From Stenotrophomonas terrae (GTDB taxonomy: Bacteria; Pseudomonadota; Gammaproteobacteria; Xanthomonadales; Xanthomonadaceae): a stretch of 64,000 nucleotides of DNA. The notes under the pieces are model-generated. The model saw nothing but the letters and a program-made list of their open reading frames with translations. It ran no database searches and was not told where the DNA came from. A program made the translations under genes and the position numbers. Shown here one piece after another: positions 48,047 through 58,636 of this stretch (position 1 is the stretch's first letter; each line of letters starts with the position of its first letter). The stretch spans positions 1 to 64,000 of the forward strand of contig NZ_LDJJ01000036.1 in the NCBI RefSeq assembly GCF_001431465.1, given 5' to 3'.

Positions 48047-48568
48047 ATGACCCGCATCCTTGGCATTGATCCCGGTTCGCAGCGCACCGGCGTCGGCATC
48101 ATCGACATCGACGCCAATGGCCGTGCCCGTCACGTCCATCACGCGCCGCTGGTGCTGCTGGGGGCGGCGGATTTCCCGCAGCGGCTGCGCCTGCTGGCGC
48201 ATGGCCTGCATGCCTTGATCGAGGAATTCCAGCCGCAGGAAGTGGCGATCGAGCGGGTGTTCATGGCCAAGAATGCCGATTCGGCCCTGAAGCTGGGGCA
48301 GGCGCGCGGCGCGGCGGTGTGTGCGGTGGTGATGCGCGACCTGCCAGTCAGCGAATACGCCGCCACCGAGATCAAGCTGGCCGTGGTTGGTCGCGGCGGC
48401 GCGGAAAAACAACAGGTGCAGCATATGGTGGGTTTGATGCTGAACCTGCAGGGCAAATTACAGGCTGACGCCGCCGATGCACTGGCGGTGGCCATTACCC
48501 ACGCGCATGTCCGCGCCACCGCCAATCGGCTGGGGGTGGATGTGCGGCAGGCTTGGAGTCGGAAATGA
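48047..48568 (+). CDS. ruvC: Holliday junction endonuclease RuvC
   Basis: RuvC cuts Holliday junctions after RuvAB branch migration. The 173-residue product has the catalytic acidic residues in [13 protein letters not shown] (Asp7), VAIERVFM (Glu near 66) and the final [13 protein letters not shown] (Asp residues near 139-142). Length is normal. RuvA begins 10 bases downstream. Confidence 0.97.
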   Translation: MTRILGIDPGSQRTGVGIIDIDANGRARHVHHAPLVLLGAADFPQRLRLLAHGLHALIEEFQPQEVAIERVFMAKNADSALKLGQARGAAVCAVVMRDLPVSEYAATEIKLAVVGRGGAEKQQVQHMVGLMLNLQGKLQADAADALAVAITHAHVRATANRLGVDVRQAWSRK

Positions 48569-48578
48569 GGTTCTTCGA

Positions 48579-49166
48579 ATGATCGGTCGTCTGCGCGGCA
48601 TCCTCGCCCACAAGGCACCCCCGTGGCTGGTGATCGACGTCAATGGCGTGGGCTATGAGCTGGAAGCGCCGATGAGCACCTTTTACGACCTGCCCGATGT
48701 CGGTCGCGAGGTCATCCTGTTCACCCATTACGCGCAGAAGGAAGACAGCGTCTCGCTGTACGGCTTCCTGCGCGAGGGCGAGCGGCGGCTGTTCCGCGAC
48801 GTGCAGAAGGTCTCGGGCATCGGCGCCAAGATCGCGCTGGCTGTACTGTCCGGTGCCAGCGTGGATGAGTTCGCGCGCTTGATCCAGACCGGTGATGTCA
48901 CCGCGCTGACCCGCATCCCCGGTATAGGCAAGAAGACTGCCGAGCGTATGGTGGTGGAACTGCGCGACCGCGCGGCCAACTTCACCGGCGGCGGCGCGCC
49001 CATTGCCGGCCAGTTGGGCACCGATGCGGTGTCCGAGGCGACGGTGGCGTTGCAGCAACTGGGCTATAAACCGGCAGAGGCCGCCAAGATGGCGCGTGAT
49101 GCCGGTGCCGAGGGCGATGATGTCGCCACGGTCATCCGTAAAGCGCTGCAAGCGGCGCTGCGTTAA
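48579..49166 (+). CDS. ruvA: Holliday junction DNA helicase subunit RuvA
   Basis: RuvA binds four-way junctions and loads RuvB. The 195-residue product begins [20 protein letters not shown]. It has an OB-like domain I, helix-hairpin-helix motifs [13 protein letters not shown] and [13 protein letters not shown] (about 76 and 111), and a C-terminal domain III ([19 protein letters not shown]) that contacts RuvB. Translation start 48579 gives the canonical N-terminus. The kup gene follows after 35 bases. Confidence 0.97.
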   Translation: MIGRLRGILAHKAPPWLVIDVNGVGYELEAPMSTFYDLPDVGREVILFTHYAQKEDSVSLYGFLREGERRLFRDVQKVSGIGAKIALAVLSGASVDEFARLIQTGDVTALTRIPGIGKKTAERMVVELRDRAANFTGGGAPIAGQLGTDAVSEATVALQQLGYKPAEAAKMARDAGAEGDDVATVIRKALQAALR

Positions 49167-49201
49167 ACCCTTCGGCAGCATGACGCCAACCTGAGATCGC
49201 C

Positions 49202-51127
49202 ATGTCCCACGCTTCTTCCACTCCTGAATCTTCCACCCACGGCCATGGCCACGGTCACGGCGGTGCCGCCGGCGGCATGGCGCTGGTCGTCGGTGCCATC
49301 GGCGTGGTGTTCGGTGACATCGGCACCAGCCCGCTGTACACCTTGAAGGAAGCGTTCTCGCCGCATTACGGGCTCAGCAGCGACCACGACACCGTGCTGG
49401 GCGTGCTGTCGCTGGCGTTCTGGGCCTTGAACATGGTTGTCACGCTCAAGTACGTGACCATCATCATGCGCGCCGACAACGACGGCGAGGGCGGCATCAT
49501 GGCCTTGATGGCGCTGGCCCAGCGCACCCTGCGCAATGGTTCGCGCTCGGCCTACGTGGTAGGCATCCTCGGCATCTTCGGCGCCTCGCTGTTCTTTGGC
49601 GACGGGGTGATCACCCCGGCCATCTCGGTGCTGGGTGCGGTCGAGGGCCTGGAAGTCGCGGCACCGGGGTTGGGGCACTTCGTGGTGCCGATCACCCTGG
49701 TGGTGCTGGCAGCGGTATTTGCCGCGCAGCGCTTTGGCACCGAGAAGGTGGGCAAGGTATTCGGCCCGGTGATGACCATCTGGTTCCTGTCGCTGGCGGC
49801 AATCGGCATCTGGAACGTGATCGCCGCACCGGAAGTGCTCAAGGCCTTCAACCCGCTGTGGGCGGCCCGCTTCTTCATGGAACACGGCTGGCACGGCATC
49901 TTCATCCTCGGCGCGGTGGTGCTGGCGGTGACCGGTGGTGAGGCGCTGTATGCGGACATGGGCCACTTCGGTGCGCCGCCGATCCGCCATGCCTGGTATT
50001 TCTTTGTGTTGCCGTGTCTGGTGCTCAATTACCTGGGGCAGGGCGCGCTGGTGCTGCAACGCCCGGACGCGGTGGCCAACCCGTTCTTCGAGGCGGTGCC
50101 GGAGTGGGCGCTGATTCCGATGATCCTGCTGGCAACGATGGCGGCGGTGATCGCCAGCCAGTCGGTCATCACCGGTGCGTTCTCGGTCTCGCGGCAGGCC
50201 ATGCAGCTGGGTTACATCCCGCGCATGCGCATCCTGCATACCTCGCACGACACCATCGGCCAGATCTACATCCCCGGCATCAACTGGGGCCTGGCGGTGA
50301 TGGTGTTCGGGCTGGTATTGGCGTTCCGCAGCTCCAGCAACCTGGCCGTGGCCTACGGTATTTCGGTGTCCGGCACGATGCTGATCGATACCCTGTTGCT
50401 GGCGCTGGTGGCGCGGGTGCTGTGGCCGCGGGCGCGCCACGCGATCGTCGCCTTGTGCGTGGTGTTCCTGTTCATCGATCTTGGGTTCGTGATCGCCAAT
50501 GGCGCCAAGCTGCTGCAGGGCGCCTGGTTCCCGCTGGTGCTTGGGCTGGTGCTGTTCACGATGATGCGCACCTGGCGGCGTGGCCGCGAGCTGCTGCGCG
50601 ACGAGATCCGCAAGGACGGTATCCGCCTCGATACGTTTTTGCCCGGTTTGATGCTGGCACCGCCGGTGCGGGTGCCGGGCACGGCGGTGTTCCTGACCGC
50701 TGACCCGACCGTGGTCCCGCATGCGCTGATGCACAACCTCAAGCACAACAAGGTGCTGCACGAGCGCAATGTGTTCCTGCACGTGGAAACCCTGCCGATG
50801 CCATATGCGGCCGATGGCCAGCGCCTGCGCATCGATTCGGTCGGCGATGAGTTCTACCGTGTCTATGTGCGCTACGGCTTCATGGAGACACCGGACATCC
50901 CGCTGGCGCTGATGCGTTCCTGCGACCATGGCGGCATCTATTTCGACCCGATGGACACCACCTTCTTCGCCAGCCGCGAGACCATCGTGGCCAGCGCCAA
51001 CCGTGGCATGCCGATCTGGCGCGACAAGCTGTTCGCCTTCATGCATCGCAACGCGGCACCAGCCACCGGTTTCTTCCGGATTCCGGGCAACCGGCTCGTC
51101 GAGCTGGGTGCGCAGGTTGAAATCTGA
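49202..51127 (+). CDS. kup: Low-affinity potassium uptake protein Kup
   Basis: Kup imports K+ with H+ and matters under acid or hyperosmotic stress. The 641-residue product has a His-rich N-terminus ([10 protein letters not shown]), then [19 protein letters not shown], a Kup hallmark, about 12 membrane segments, and a cytoplasmic C-terminal domain (about 450-641) ending [18 protein letters not shown]. It lies between ruvA and ruvB, 33 bases before ruvB, so potassium transport and DNA repair genes appear to share a transcript. Confidence 0.96.
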   Translation: MSHASSTPESSTHGHGHGHGGAAGGMALVVGAIGVVFGDIGTSPLYTLKEAFSPHYGLSSDHDTVLGVLSLAFWALNMVVTLKYVTIIMRADNDGEGGIMALMALAQRTLRNGSRSAYVVGILGIFGASLFFGDGVITPAISVLGAVEGLEVAAPGLGHFVVPITLVVLAAVFAAQRFGTEKVGKVFGPVMTIWFLSLAAIGIWNVIAAPEVLKAFNPLWAARFFMEHGWHGIFILGAVVLAVTGGEALYADMGHFGAPPIRHAWYFFVLPCLVLNYLGQGALVLQRPDAVANPFFEAVPEWALIPMILLATMAAVIASQSVITGAFSVSRQAMQLGYIPRMRILHTSHDTIGQIYIPGINWGLAVMVFGLVLAFRSSSNLAVAYGISVSGTMLIDTLLLALVARVLWPRARHAIVALCVVFLFIDLGFVIANGAKLLQGAWFPLVLGLVLFTMMRTWRRGRELLRDEIRKDGIRLDTFLPGLMLAPPVRVPGTAVFLTADPTVVPHALMHNLKHNKVLHERNVFLHVETLPMPYAADGQRLRIDSVGDEFYRVYVRYGFMETPDIPLALMRSCDHGGIYFDPMDTTFFASRETIVASANRGMPIWRDKLFAFMHRNAAPATGFFRIPGNRLVELGAQVEI

Positions 51128-51160
51128 TCGCATGCGCCGTGCTTGGCGCATAATTGCGAA

Positions 51161-52207
51161 ATGACTGACGACCGCATCATCGGCGCCGGCGCCACCCGTG
51201 AGGATGACGCCGCCGACGCCAGCATCCGCCCGCGCAGCCTTGCCGATTACCTCGGCCAGGCGCCGGTGCGTGAGCAGATGGATATCTATATCCAGGCCGC
51301 CAAAGCGCGCCACGAGGCGCTGGATCATGTGCTGATCTTCGGCCCGCCCGGGCTGGGCAAGACCACGCTCAGCCATGTCATCGCCAATGAGCTGGGGGTT
51401 GCGCTGCGCGTCACCTCCGGCCCGGTGATCGAAAAAGCCGGTGATCTGGCCGCGCTGCTGACCAATCTGCAGCCGCACGATGTGTTGTTCATCGACGAAA
51501 TCCACCGCCTCTCGCCCGTGGTCGAGGAAGTGCTGTACCCGGCGATGGAGGATTTCCAGATCGACATCATGATCGGCGACGGCCCGGCCGCACGCTCGAT
51601 CAAGCTCGATCTGCCACCGTTCACCCTGATTGGTGCTACCACCCGCGCCGGCCTGCTGACCGCGCCGTTGCGCGACCGGTTCGGCATCGTGCAGCGGCTG
51701 GAGTTCTATTCGGCCGATGAACTGACCCGCATCGTGCGGCGTTCGGCGGCCATTCTCGGCATCGATTGCAGTGCCGAGGGCGCCGGCGAGATCGCGCGGC
51801 GTTCGCGCGGCACCCCGCGTATTGCCAACCGCTTGCTGCGGCGGGTGCGTGATTACGCCCAGGTCAAGGCGGCCGGGCATATCGACCAGGACGTGGCGCA
51901 GGCTGCCATGCAGATGCTGAAGGTCGACCCGGAAGGCTTCGACGAGCTGGATCGGCGCATGCTGCGCACCCTGGTGGAGTATTTCGATGGCGGCCCGGTC
52001 GGGGTCGAGTCGATGGCCGCGGCGCTTTCCGAGGAACGCGGCACCCTGGAAGACGTGGTCGAGCCCTTCCTGATCCAGCAGGGCTTCCTGGTGCGTACCG
52101 CACGCGGGCGCATGGCCACCAACAAGGCCTACCGCCATCTTGGCCTCAAACCCAAGGCTGCACCGGCGCCGGTTGACCTGTTTGCGGAGCAGCGCGATGA
52201 AGAATGA
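51161..52207 (+). CDS. ruvB: Holliday junction helicase motor RuvB
   Basis: RuvB is the AAA+ motor of branch migration. The 348-residue product has [11 protein letters not shown] at the front, Walker [15 protein letters not shown] (about 62), Walker [17 protein letters not shown] (about 113), sensor [10 protein letters not shown], and a C-terminal winged helix. A small hairpin ATGCGCC/GGCGCAT (51132-51151) lies just before the start at 51161. The 3' end overlaps ybgC by 11 bases. Confidence 0.97.
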   Translation: MTDDRIIGAGATREDDAADASIRPRSLADYLGQAPVREQMDIYIQAAKARHEALDHVLIFGPPGLGKTTLSHVIANELGVALRVTSGPVIEKAGDLAALLTNLQPHDVLFIDEIHRLSPVVEEVLYPAMEDFQIDIMIGDGPAARSIKLDLPPFTLIGATTRAGLLTAPLRDRFGIVQRLEFYSADELTRIVRRSAAILGIDCSAEGAGEIARRSRGTPRIANRLLRRVRDYAQVKAAGHIDQDVAQAAMQMLKVDPEGFDELDRRMLRTLVEYFDGGPVGVESMAAALSEERGTLEDVVEPFLIQQGFLVRTARGRMATNKAYRHLGLKPKAAPAPVDLFAEQRDEE

Positions 52208-52622
52208 GTCTCGGTTCAGTTGGCCGACACGCATTTACTGGGAAGATACCGACGCTGGCGGCGTGGTGTACCACGCCCGCTACGTGGCCTTCATGGAGAG
52301 GGCACGGACCGAATGGATGCGGGCCCTGGGTTACGGACAGGCGTCCCTGCGCGAAGGCGATGGGCAGATGTTCGTGGTCCGGGCGATGACGCTGGATTTC
52401 TTCAAGCCGGCCAAGCTCGACGATGTACTGACCACCACGGTGGAACTGGTGCAATGCCGGCGGGCCAGCTTGTTGATGGCGCAGGCGGTGCTGCGCGATG
52501 ACCAGGTACTGGTCAGCGCCCAGGTCCGGCTTGCCGCCGTCGGGGCTGCGGATTTCCGTCCACAGCCCATCGATGACACGCTGTACGCAGTGCTTAAACC
52601 CCTTCAAACACAACACGCTTAA
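52197..52622 (+). CDS. ybgC: Acyl-CoA thioesterase YbgC, Tol-Pal associated
   Basis: YbgC is a hotdog-fold thioesterase, acting on acyl-CoA or acyl-ACP, usually first in the tol-pal operon. The 141-residue product has [29 protein letters not shown], which contains the catalytic Asp (about residue 18). Start 52197 lies inside the end of ruvB. tolQ begins 20 bases downstream. Confidence 0.94.
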   Translation: MKNESRFSWPTRIYWEDTDAGGVVYHARYVAFMERARTEWMRALGYGQASLREGDGQMFVVRAMTLDFFKPAKLDDVLTTTVELVQCRRASLLMAQAVLRDDQVLVSAQVRLAAVGAADFRPQPIDDTLYAVLKPLQTQHA

Positions 52623-52642
52623 GCAACACTGAGGAAGATCGG

Positions 52643-53425
52643 ATGATCGCTTTGCTTCTGGCCCTGCAGGCCACCGTGACCGAGGCCCTGCCGGCCGATG
52701 TCAGCGCCGCAGCCGCGCAGACCGTGGCGCAGGCCAGCCATGGCGGCGGCATCAATTACCTGGACCTGATGATCAAGGCCAGTATCCCGGTCAAGCTGAT
52801 CGTGCTGCTGCTGTTGGCCGGCTCGTTCATCAGCTGGGTGATCATTTTCCGCAAGGCGCGCGTGTTCAAGGCCGCCGACAACGAGGCCAGCGAGTTCGAG
52901 AACCGCTTCTGGTCCGGTGCCGACCTGGGCAAGCTGTACGCCTCGGCCACCGACCGCAACCGCCAGGTGGATGGCCTGGAAGCGATCTTCGAGGCTGGTT
53001 TCCGCGAGTATTCGCGCCTGCAGGGCCGCCGTGCGTTCGATGGCCGCACCCAGCTGGAAGGCGCGCAGCGCGCCATGCGCACCACGTATGCCCGCGAAGT
53101 TGACGGCCTGGACCGCAACCTGGAACTGTTGGCCAATATTGGCTCCACCGCCCCGTACGTGGGCCTGGTCGGCACAGTGTTCGGCATCATGGTGACCATG
53201 CACGACATGATCAGCAGCGGCGAGCAGGCCGGTATCGCCTCGGTCGCGCCGGGTATCTCCGAAGCCCTGTTCGCCACCGCCATCGGCCTGTTCGTGGCCA
53301 TCCCGGCGGTATGGGCCTACAACCGCTTCACCACCCGCGTCGAGCGGCTGTCGGTGCGCTATGAAACCTTCGCCGAGGAGTTCAGCTCCATCCTGCAGCG
53401 CCAGCAGAGCGGCAGTGACGAGTAA
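52643..53425 (+). CDS. tolQ: Tol-Pal system proton-channel subunit TolQ
   Basis: TolQ with TolR forms the inner-membrane motor that uses proton flow to power outer-membrane constriction at division. The 260-residue product has three membrane segments: about 42-65 (VKLIVLLLLAGSFISWVIIF), and two after residue 160 (APYVGLVGTVFGIM and FATAIGLFVAIPAVWAYN). A large cytoplasmic loop lies between them. It starts the TolQRA set. Confidence 0.96.
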   Translation: MIALLLALQATVTEALPADVSAAAAQTVAQASHGGGINYLDLMIKASIPVKLIVLLLLAGSFISWVIIFRKARVFKAADNEASEFENRFWSGADLGKLYASATDRNRQVDGLEAIFEAGFREYSRLQGRRAFDGRTQLEGAQRAMRTTYAREVDGLDRNLELLANIGSTAPYVGLVGTVFGIMVTMHDMISSGEQAGIASVAPGISEALFATAIGLFVAIPAVWAYNRFTTRVERLSVRYETFAEEFSSILQRQQSGSDE

Positions 53426-53463
53426 GTGCGCCAGCGCCTTCCTCTGACCGCAGGAGTCCACCG

Positions 53464-53892
53464 ATGACCGCCGCCATTCCCCGCCGCAAGCGCCGCAAGC
53501 TCAAGTCCGAGATCAACGTCGTGCCGTATATCGACGTGATGCTCGTGCTGCTGATCATCTTCATGGTGACCGCGCCGCTGCTGACCCTCAGTTTTGAAGT
53601 CGACCTGCCCAGTTCCACCGCCAAGGCGCTGGAAAGCAAGCAGGACCCGATCGTGGTCTCGGTCCGTGCCGATGGCCAGATGAGCCTGAAACTGCCCGAA
53701 GCCAAGGACCCGCAGGCCATGGACGCCGCTGCGCTGCAGGCGCAGCTGGGCGCGCTGGCCTCGCAGGACAAGGAACTGCGGGTGATCGTGGCCGCCGACA
53801 AGAGCGTGGCCTATGAAAAGGTCATGGATGCGATGGACGTGATCAAGGCCGCGAAGATCGAAAAGGTGGGTCTGGCGACCGATGCACGCTGA
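53464..53892 (+). CDS. tolR: Tol-Pal system subunit TolR
   Basis: The 142-residue product has a short cytoplasmic N-terminus and one membrane helix, INVVPYIDVMLVLLIIFMV, whose Asp (about residue 23) is the proton-carrying residue of the ExbD/TolR family. A periplasmic domain follows. It begins 38 bases after tolQ and overlaps tolA by 11 bases. Confidence 0.96.
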   Translation: MTAAIPRRKRRKLKSEINVVPYIDVMLVLLIIFMVTAPLLTLSFEVDLPSSTAKALESKQDPIVVSVRADGQMSLKLPEAKDPQAMDAAALQAQLGALASQDKELRVIVAADKSVAYEKVMDAMDVIKAAKIEKVGLATDAR

Positions 53893-54955
53893 CGCACTGC
53901 CACCGCCGCACGACAAACGCAACGAGTGGGGCCTGCCGGTCGTATTGGCCCTGCTGGTGCACCTGCTGGTAGCGGCTGTCTTCATTTTTGCCTGGCTGTG
54001 GTCGCCCTCGCGCAACACCGAGGCTGCCGCCGGTGATCCGGCGCTGGAAGCCAATATGCAGCTGTCCGCCGCCGAAGCCTCGGCCGCGCGGCAGGCCCTG
54101 CGTGCCTCGGAAAAACTGCCGGACCTGCCCGAGCCGCCGCCGGAAGACGTGCCGCCCGAGCCAGTGCCGGAAGATACCGTGCCGCCGCCGCAACCCATTC
54201 CCGAGCCCAAGCCGCAGGATGCGCCGACCCCGCAGCAGCACAACGCCCAGGAACGCATTGCCCAACCGGACACTGTCGACCAGGAGCGGGTCAGCGCATT
54301 GGCCATCTCGCAGGAAAAGGCCAAGCAGGAACAGGAAGCCAAGCGCCGCCAGGAGCAGATCGACCTGACCGAGCGCAAGCGCGTGGAAGAGGCCGAGCAG
54401 AAGCTGCGGCTGGCCAAGCAGCAGGAAGAGGCCGACCGCAAGAAGCTCGCCGACCAGCAGCGTCAGGCCAATGAAACCCAGGCCGAGCAGGAACGTCAGC
54501 AGAAGATCGCCGAAATCCGCCGCAAGCGTGAGCAGGCCGAGCGTGAGGCCAAACTGGCCGAGCAGCGCCTGCGCCAGGTGGCCGATGCCCGTGCCCGCGC
54601 GCAGGCCGCGTCGACCAGCAGTGGCAGCAGCGGTGCCAGTACGCCGTCGCCGGGGCAGGGTGGTACCAGCAATGACCTGACCGCCAAGTACGCCGCCGCG
54701 ATCCAGCAGGCCGTGCTCAACCAGTGGATACGCCCGGATTCGATCCCGCGTGGCCAACGCTGCCGCCTGACCATCCGTCAGCTGCCCGGCGGTGAGGTGA
54801 TGGATGTCGAGTTCGCGCCCGGTTGCCCCTATGACGAAGCCGGCAAGCGCTCGGTCGAGGCCGCCGTGCGGCGCGCCCAGCCGTTGCCTTACCGTGGCTT
54901 CGAGTCCGTGTTCCAGCGCAACCTGAATTTCAACTTCGAGGCGCAGGATCGCTGA
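53882..54955 (+). CDS. tolA: Tol-Pal bridge protein TolA
   Basis: TolA links the TolQR motor to Pal and TolB across the periplasm. The 357-residue product has one N-terminal membrane helix (about 20-40, [18 protein letters not shown]), a Pro-rich stretch, and a long Lys/Glu/Gln/Ala-rich coiled coil (about 135-240). A TonB/TolA-like C-terminal domain begins near residue 260 ([16 protein letters not shown]) and contains one disulfide-type cysteine pair ([14 protein letters not shown]). Overlap with tolR suggests coupled translation. Confidence 0.95.
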   Translation: MHADALPPPHDKRNEWGLPVVLALLVHLLVAAVFIFAWLWSPSRNTEAAAGDPALEANMQLSAAEASAARQALRASEKLPDLPEPPPEDVPPEPVPEDTVPPPQPIPEPKPQDAPTPQQHNAQERIAQPDTVDQERVSALAISQEKAKQEQEAKRRQEQIDLTERKRVEEAEQKLRLAKQQEEADRKKLADQQRQANETQAEQERQQKIAEIRRKREQAEREAKLAEQRLRQVADARARAQAASTSSGSSGASTPSPGQGGTSNDLTAKYAAAIQQAVLNQWIRPDSIPRGQRCRLTIRQLPGGEVMDVEFAPGCPYDEAGKRSVEAAVRRAQPLPYRGFESVFQRNLNFNFEAQDR

Positions 54956-55122
54956 GTTGCCGGGCTTCTGCGGGAGCTGGCGATTTCATCGGAAACTTTT
55001 TCGTCAAGGGTGGTTTAAGGGCTGATCGAGGAATTTCACGCAATAGTTCGTTCATGATTGCGAAAGTATTCATCTGCCTGCTGCTATCCCTTTTTTACTT
55101 CGCCCGTACTGTTGAGCGCCTC

Positions 55123-56442
55123 ATGAAGAAAATGCCTCGTTGGCTGGTTGCCCTCACTGCCCTGTTGTTGCCGCTTGCGGCGATGGCACAGCAGAAGGGA
55201 CTGGAAATCGACATCATCGGTGGCAACGCATCGGCCACGCCGATCGCGGTTGTGCCGATGGCCTACCAGGGCTCGGCCGGTGCGCCGCAGACCGACGTCG
55301 CCGCGGTGGTGCGCGCTGATCTGGACCGTTCCGGCCAGTTCCGCAATCTGCCCGAAGCGCAGATCACCGAGCGGCCCAGCCGTGGCAGCGAGGTGCAGTA
55401 CCCTACCTGGCGCGCGCTGAAACAGGACTTCCTGGTGGTGGGCCGGGTGCAGGACGCCGGTGCCGGCGCCTACCGGGTGGAATACGAACTGTTCGACGTG
55501 GCCAAGGGCGAGCGCATGCTTGGCCTGGCAATGACCGCCCGCTCCAGCGCGATGCGTGACGTCGCCCACCAGATGGCCGATGCCATCTACGAAAAGATCA
55601 CCGGCGTGCGCGGCGCATTCTGGACCCGCATCGCCTACATCACCGCCAGCGGCAGCGGCGCCAACATGCGTTATGCGCTGATGGTGGCCGATTCCGATGG
55701 CTACAGCCCGCAGACCATCGTGCGCTCGGCCGAGCCGCTGCTGTCGCCGAGCTGGAGCCCGGACGGCCGCAAGCTGGCCTATGTCAGCTTCGAGCGTGGC
55801 AATTCCTCCATCTATGTGCAGGACATCGCCACCGGTGGCCGTGAGCTGCTGACCAGCTTCCGCGGCATCAACAGCGCGCCCTCGTTCTCGCCGGATGGCC
55901 GCCGCCTGGCGCTGGCCCTGTCGCGCAGCGGCAACCCGGAAATCTACGTGATGGACCTGGGCAGCAAGCAGCTGACCCAGTTGACCAACCATTTCGGCAT
56001 CGACACCGAGCCGACCTGGTCGGCCGATGGCAGCTCGGTCTACTTCACCTCCGACCGTGGCGGCCGCCCGCAGATCTACCAGGTCTCCTCCAGTGGCGGC
56101 AGCGCCAGCCGGGTGACCTTCCAGGGCAATTACAACGCCAAGGCCAGCGTTTCCTTCGACGGCAAGAAGATTGCTGTTGCGCAGGGCGCCGGCAGCAGCT
56201 ACAAGATCGCAATGATGGACAGCAGCCTGGGGTCGGCGCGCTGGAGCACGCTGTCGCCGGGTTCGCTGGACGAATCGCCGAGTTTTGCGCCCAATGCGAG
56301 CATGGTGCTGTACGCCGCTCGTGAAGGTGGGCGTGGTGTGTTGTATGAAGTGTCCGCCGACGGTCGGGTGCGCCAGCGCCTGGTTCTGGCCGATGGCGAC
56401 GTGCGCGAACCGGCATGGGGTCCGTACCGCACTGCGCGTTGA
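55123..56442 (+). CDS. tolB: Tol-Pal system periplasmic protein TolB
   Basis: TolB binds Pal and TolA in the periplasm. The 439-residue product starts at 55123 with a signal peptide ending AAMAQQ. An N-terminal domain and a six-bladed propeller follow, with repeats such as [31 protein letters not shown] and [17 protein letters not shown]. An in-frame ATG at 55054 would add a second hydrophobic stretch before the signal peptide and is less likely. The 167-base gap after tolA may hold an internal promoter. Confidence 0.95.
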   Translation: MKKMPRWLVALTALLLPLAAMAQQKGLEIDIIGGNASATPIAVVPMAYQGSAGAPQTDVAAVVRADLDRSGQFRNLPEAQITERPSRGSEVQYPTWRALKQDFLVVGRVQDAGAGAYRVEYELFDVAKGERMLGLAMTARSSAMRDVAHQMADAIYEKITGVRGAFWTRIAYITASGSGANMRYALMVADSDGYSPQTIVRSAEPLLSPSWSPDGRKLAYVSFERGNSSIYVQDIATGGRELLTSFRGINSAPSFSPDGRRLALALSRSGNPEIYVMDLGSKQLTQLTNHFGIDTEPTWSADGSSVYFTSDRGGRPQIYQVSSSGGSASRVTFQGNYNAKASVSFDGKKIAVAQGAGSSYKIAMMDSSLGSARWSTLSPGSLDESPSFAPNASMVLYAAREGGRGVLYEVSADGRVRQRLVLADGDVREPAWGPYRTAR

Positions 56443-56503
56443 TAAAATGTTAATCTCTGCAAGCATTAATCCCAACATTGGCCAGGAGCCACTAGGTATA
56501 GCC

Positions 56504-57022
56504 ATGAACAAGTCAACTCGTGTTTTGCTCGTTTCGCTGCTGTCTGTAGCCGCGCTTGCTGGCTGCTCGAAGAAGGTCAAGGAACAGCCGGCGCAGCCGC
56601 CGGTTGATACCGGTTCGACCACCCAGCCGACCGCACCGTCCACCTCCGGCCTGTACGGCCCGGGCGACCTGGACACCGACGCTTGCCTGCGTCAGCGCGT
56701 CGTCTACTTCGACCTGGACCAGGATTCGGTCAAGCCGGAGTTCCAGGCCATCATGGCTTGCCACGCCAAGTACCTGCGTGACCGTCCGTCCTCGCGCATC
56801 ACCCTGCAGGGCAACACCGACGAACGCGGCAGCCGCGCTTACAACCAGGCCCTGGGCGAGCGTCGTGGTAACGGCGTGAACTCGGCTCTGCAGGCCAACG
56901 GTGGTTCGGCTTCGCAGCTGACCGTCGTTTCCTACGGTGAAGAGCGTCCGGTGTGCACCGATTCGAACGAGTCCTGCTGGTCGCAGAACCGTCGCGTCGA
57001 AATCGTCTACACCGCGCAGTAA
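56504..57022 (+). CDS. pal: Peptidoglycan-associated lipoprotein Pal
   Basis: Pal is an outer-membrane lipoprotein that binds peptidoglycan and TolB. The 172-residue product has a signal peptide with lipobox ALAGC (Cys21), a Pro/Thr-rich linker, and an OmpA-like domain (about 65-172) with VYFDLDQDSVKPEF, LQGNTDERGSRAYNQALGERR and a final NRRVEIVYTAQ. cpoB follows after three bases. Confidence 0.97.
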   Translation: MNKSTRVLLVSLLSVAALAGCSKKVKEQPAQPPVDTGSTTQPTAPSTSGLYGPGDLDTDACLRQRVVYFDLDQDSVKPEFQAIMACHAKYLRDRPSSRITLQGNTDERGSRAYNQALGERRGNGVNSALQANGGSASQLTVVSYGEERPVCTDSNESCWSQNRRVEIVYTAQ

Positions 57023-57025
57023 TCG

Positions 57026-57835
57026 ATGCGCATCAGTCTCAAACTGATGCTCTTGGTCGCGGCAGCCCTGGTGGCTGCCGCGCCCGCGTATGCACAGCGG
57101 GCAAGTTTGGCTGACCGGGTTGGCGTGCTGGAAACGCAGGTCAACAACAGTCAGGCCAATACCGACATGCTCAATCAACTGCAGCAGCTGCGTACTGAAA
57201 TGCAGGCGTTGCAGGGCACGATCGAGCAGCTTCAGCATGAGAACGAACAGCTGAAGCAGCGTAATCGTGATCAGTACCTGGACCTGGACGGTCGCCTCAA
57301 TCGCCTTGAAGGCGGTGCAGGTGCACCGGTCACTCCGGCCACTGGCGCGGTGACGCCCGCCGCTGCGGCCGCAAAGCCGACAGCGGCTGCTGCCGAACGT
57401 CCGCCGACGGTACGTGGTGACGCCGGCACACTGGCCTCGGCCGGTGACGAGCGCGCTGCCTACAATGTCGCGTTCGACGCATTGAAGGCTGGCAACTATG
57501 CCGACTCGGCGCAGTTGTTCCAGAGCTTCCTGGAGCTGTACCCGAACGCTGCTTACACCCCCAATGCCTTGTATTGGCTGGGTGAGAGCTTTTACGCGAC
57601 GCGTAATTTCAAGATGGCCGAAGTACAGTTCAGCGATCTGGTTGCCCGCTACCCCACCCACGACAAGGCCGCCGGCGGTTTGCTGAAGCTTGGCCTGTCG
57701 CAGTTTGGTGAAGGCAACAGCGCCCAGGCGCAACAGACCCTGGAGCAGGTTATCTCCCGTTTTCCCGGCAGTGATGCGGCCCGTACCGCCCAGGACCGAC
57801 TGCAGTCGATCCGGCTCGGCCAGCAGCTGCGTTGA
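57026..57835 (+). CDS. cpoB: Cell division coordinator CpoB (YbgF)
   Basis: CpoB links PBP1b peptidoglycan synthesis to Tol-driven outer-membrane constriction. The 269-residue product has a signal peptide ending PAYAQ. A coiled-coil trimerisation region follows (about 24-95, LADRVGVLETQVNNSQ), then an Ala/Pro/Thr linker and three TPRs (about 145-265) with AYNVAFDALKAGNYADSAQLF and YPNAAYTPNALYWLGE. It is the last Tol-Pal gene. Confidence 0.94.
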   Translation: MRISLKLMLLVAAALVAAAPAYAQRASLADRVGVLETQVNNSQANTDMLNQLQQLRTEMQALQGTIEQLQHENEQLKQRNRDQYLDLDGRLNRLEGGAGAPVTPATGAVTPAAAAAKPTAAAAERPPTVRGDAGTLASAGDERAAYNVAFDALKAGNYADSAQLFQSFLELYPNAAYTPNALYWLGESFYATRNFKMAEVQFSDLVARYPTHDKAAGGLLKLGLSQFGEGNSAQAQQTLEQVISRFPGSDAARTAQDRLQSIRLGQQLR

Positions 57836-57862
57836 TGTGGTGCCGCACCGACGGTGCGGCCA

Positions 57863-58558
57863 ATGAATATGAACTCTCCCAGCGCCGCTGTTCCCAGCGA
57901 GATCGTGCAGTCGCCTTTGCCGCGATTGAAGATCACTGAAATTTTCCTGTCCCTGCAAGGCGAAGCCGACACCGCCGGCTGGCCGACCGTGTTCGTGCGC
58001 CTTACCGGCTGCCCGCTGCGTTGCCAGTATTGCGATACCGAGTACGCCTTCCATGGCGGTGACTGGTGGGACATCGACGACATCGTCGCCGAAGTGCTCA
58101 AGCAGGGCGTGCGCCATGTCTGCGTGACCGGCGGCGAGCCGCTGGCGCAGAAGCGCTGCCTGATCCTGCTGCAGAAGCTGTGCGATGCCGGCCTGGACGT
58201 GTCGCTGGAAACCTCCGGCGCGCTGGATATCGCCGCGGTCGACCCGCGCGTATCGCGTGTGGTGGACCTGAAAACCCCGGATTCACGCGAGATGGCGCGC
58301 AACCGGCTGGAGAACATCCCGCTGCTGAGCGCACGCGACCAGCTCAAGTTCGTGATCTGCAGCCGTGGCGACTACGAGTGGGCCAAGGCCATGCTCGCCG
58401 AGCATCGCTTGGCCGAACGCTGCATGGTGTTGTTCTCGCCGAGCAAGTCGCAGCTCAAGCCGCGCGAGTTGGCCGACTGGATCGTGGCAGACCGTCTGCC
58501 AGTGCGTTTCCAGATGCAGCTGCACAAATTGCTGTGGGACGACGCGCCGGGTTATTGA
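57863..58558 (+). CDS. queE: 7-carboxy-7-deazaguanine synthase QueE
   Basis: QueE is a radical SAM enzyme that contracts 6-carboxytetrahydropterin to 7-carboxy-7-deazaguanine, on the path to queuosine in tRNA. The 231-residue product has the cluster-binding motif CPLRCQYC (CxxxCxxC, about 47-54) and GGEPLAQKRCLILLQKL. The start is 57863 (or 57869); a GTG at 57854 is also open. The short 27-base gap after cpoB leaves no room for a preQ1 riboswitch. Confidence 0.95.
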   Translation: MNMNSPSAAVPSEIVQSPLPRLKITEIFLSLQGEADTAGWPTVFVRLTGCPLRCQYCDTEYAFHGGDWWDIDDIVAEVLKQGVRHVCVTGGEPLAQKRCLILLQKLCDAGLDVSLETSGALDIAAVDPRVSRVVDLKTPDSREMARNRLENIPLLSARDQLKFVICSRGDYEWAKAMLAEHRLAERCMVLFSPSKSQLKPRELADWIVADRLPVRFQMQLHKLLWDDAPGY

Positions 58559-58636
58559 GCCGGCGACGTACCCTTCAATCGTTTACCCCGGCGCGGGACA
58601 GCGTGCTGGCTTTCCTCTCCCAACCGGATCATCCCC

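Noticed and set aside
49163-52234. A 1023-codon leftward frame opposite kup and ruvB
   Set aside because: It is antisense to two certain genes and has a low-complexity His/Gln/Arg-rich product.
57836-57862. preQ1 riboswitch ahead of queE
   Set aside because: The gap after cpoB is only 27 bases and shows no pseudoknot-like element.
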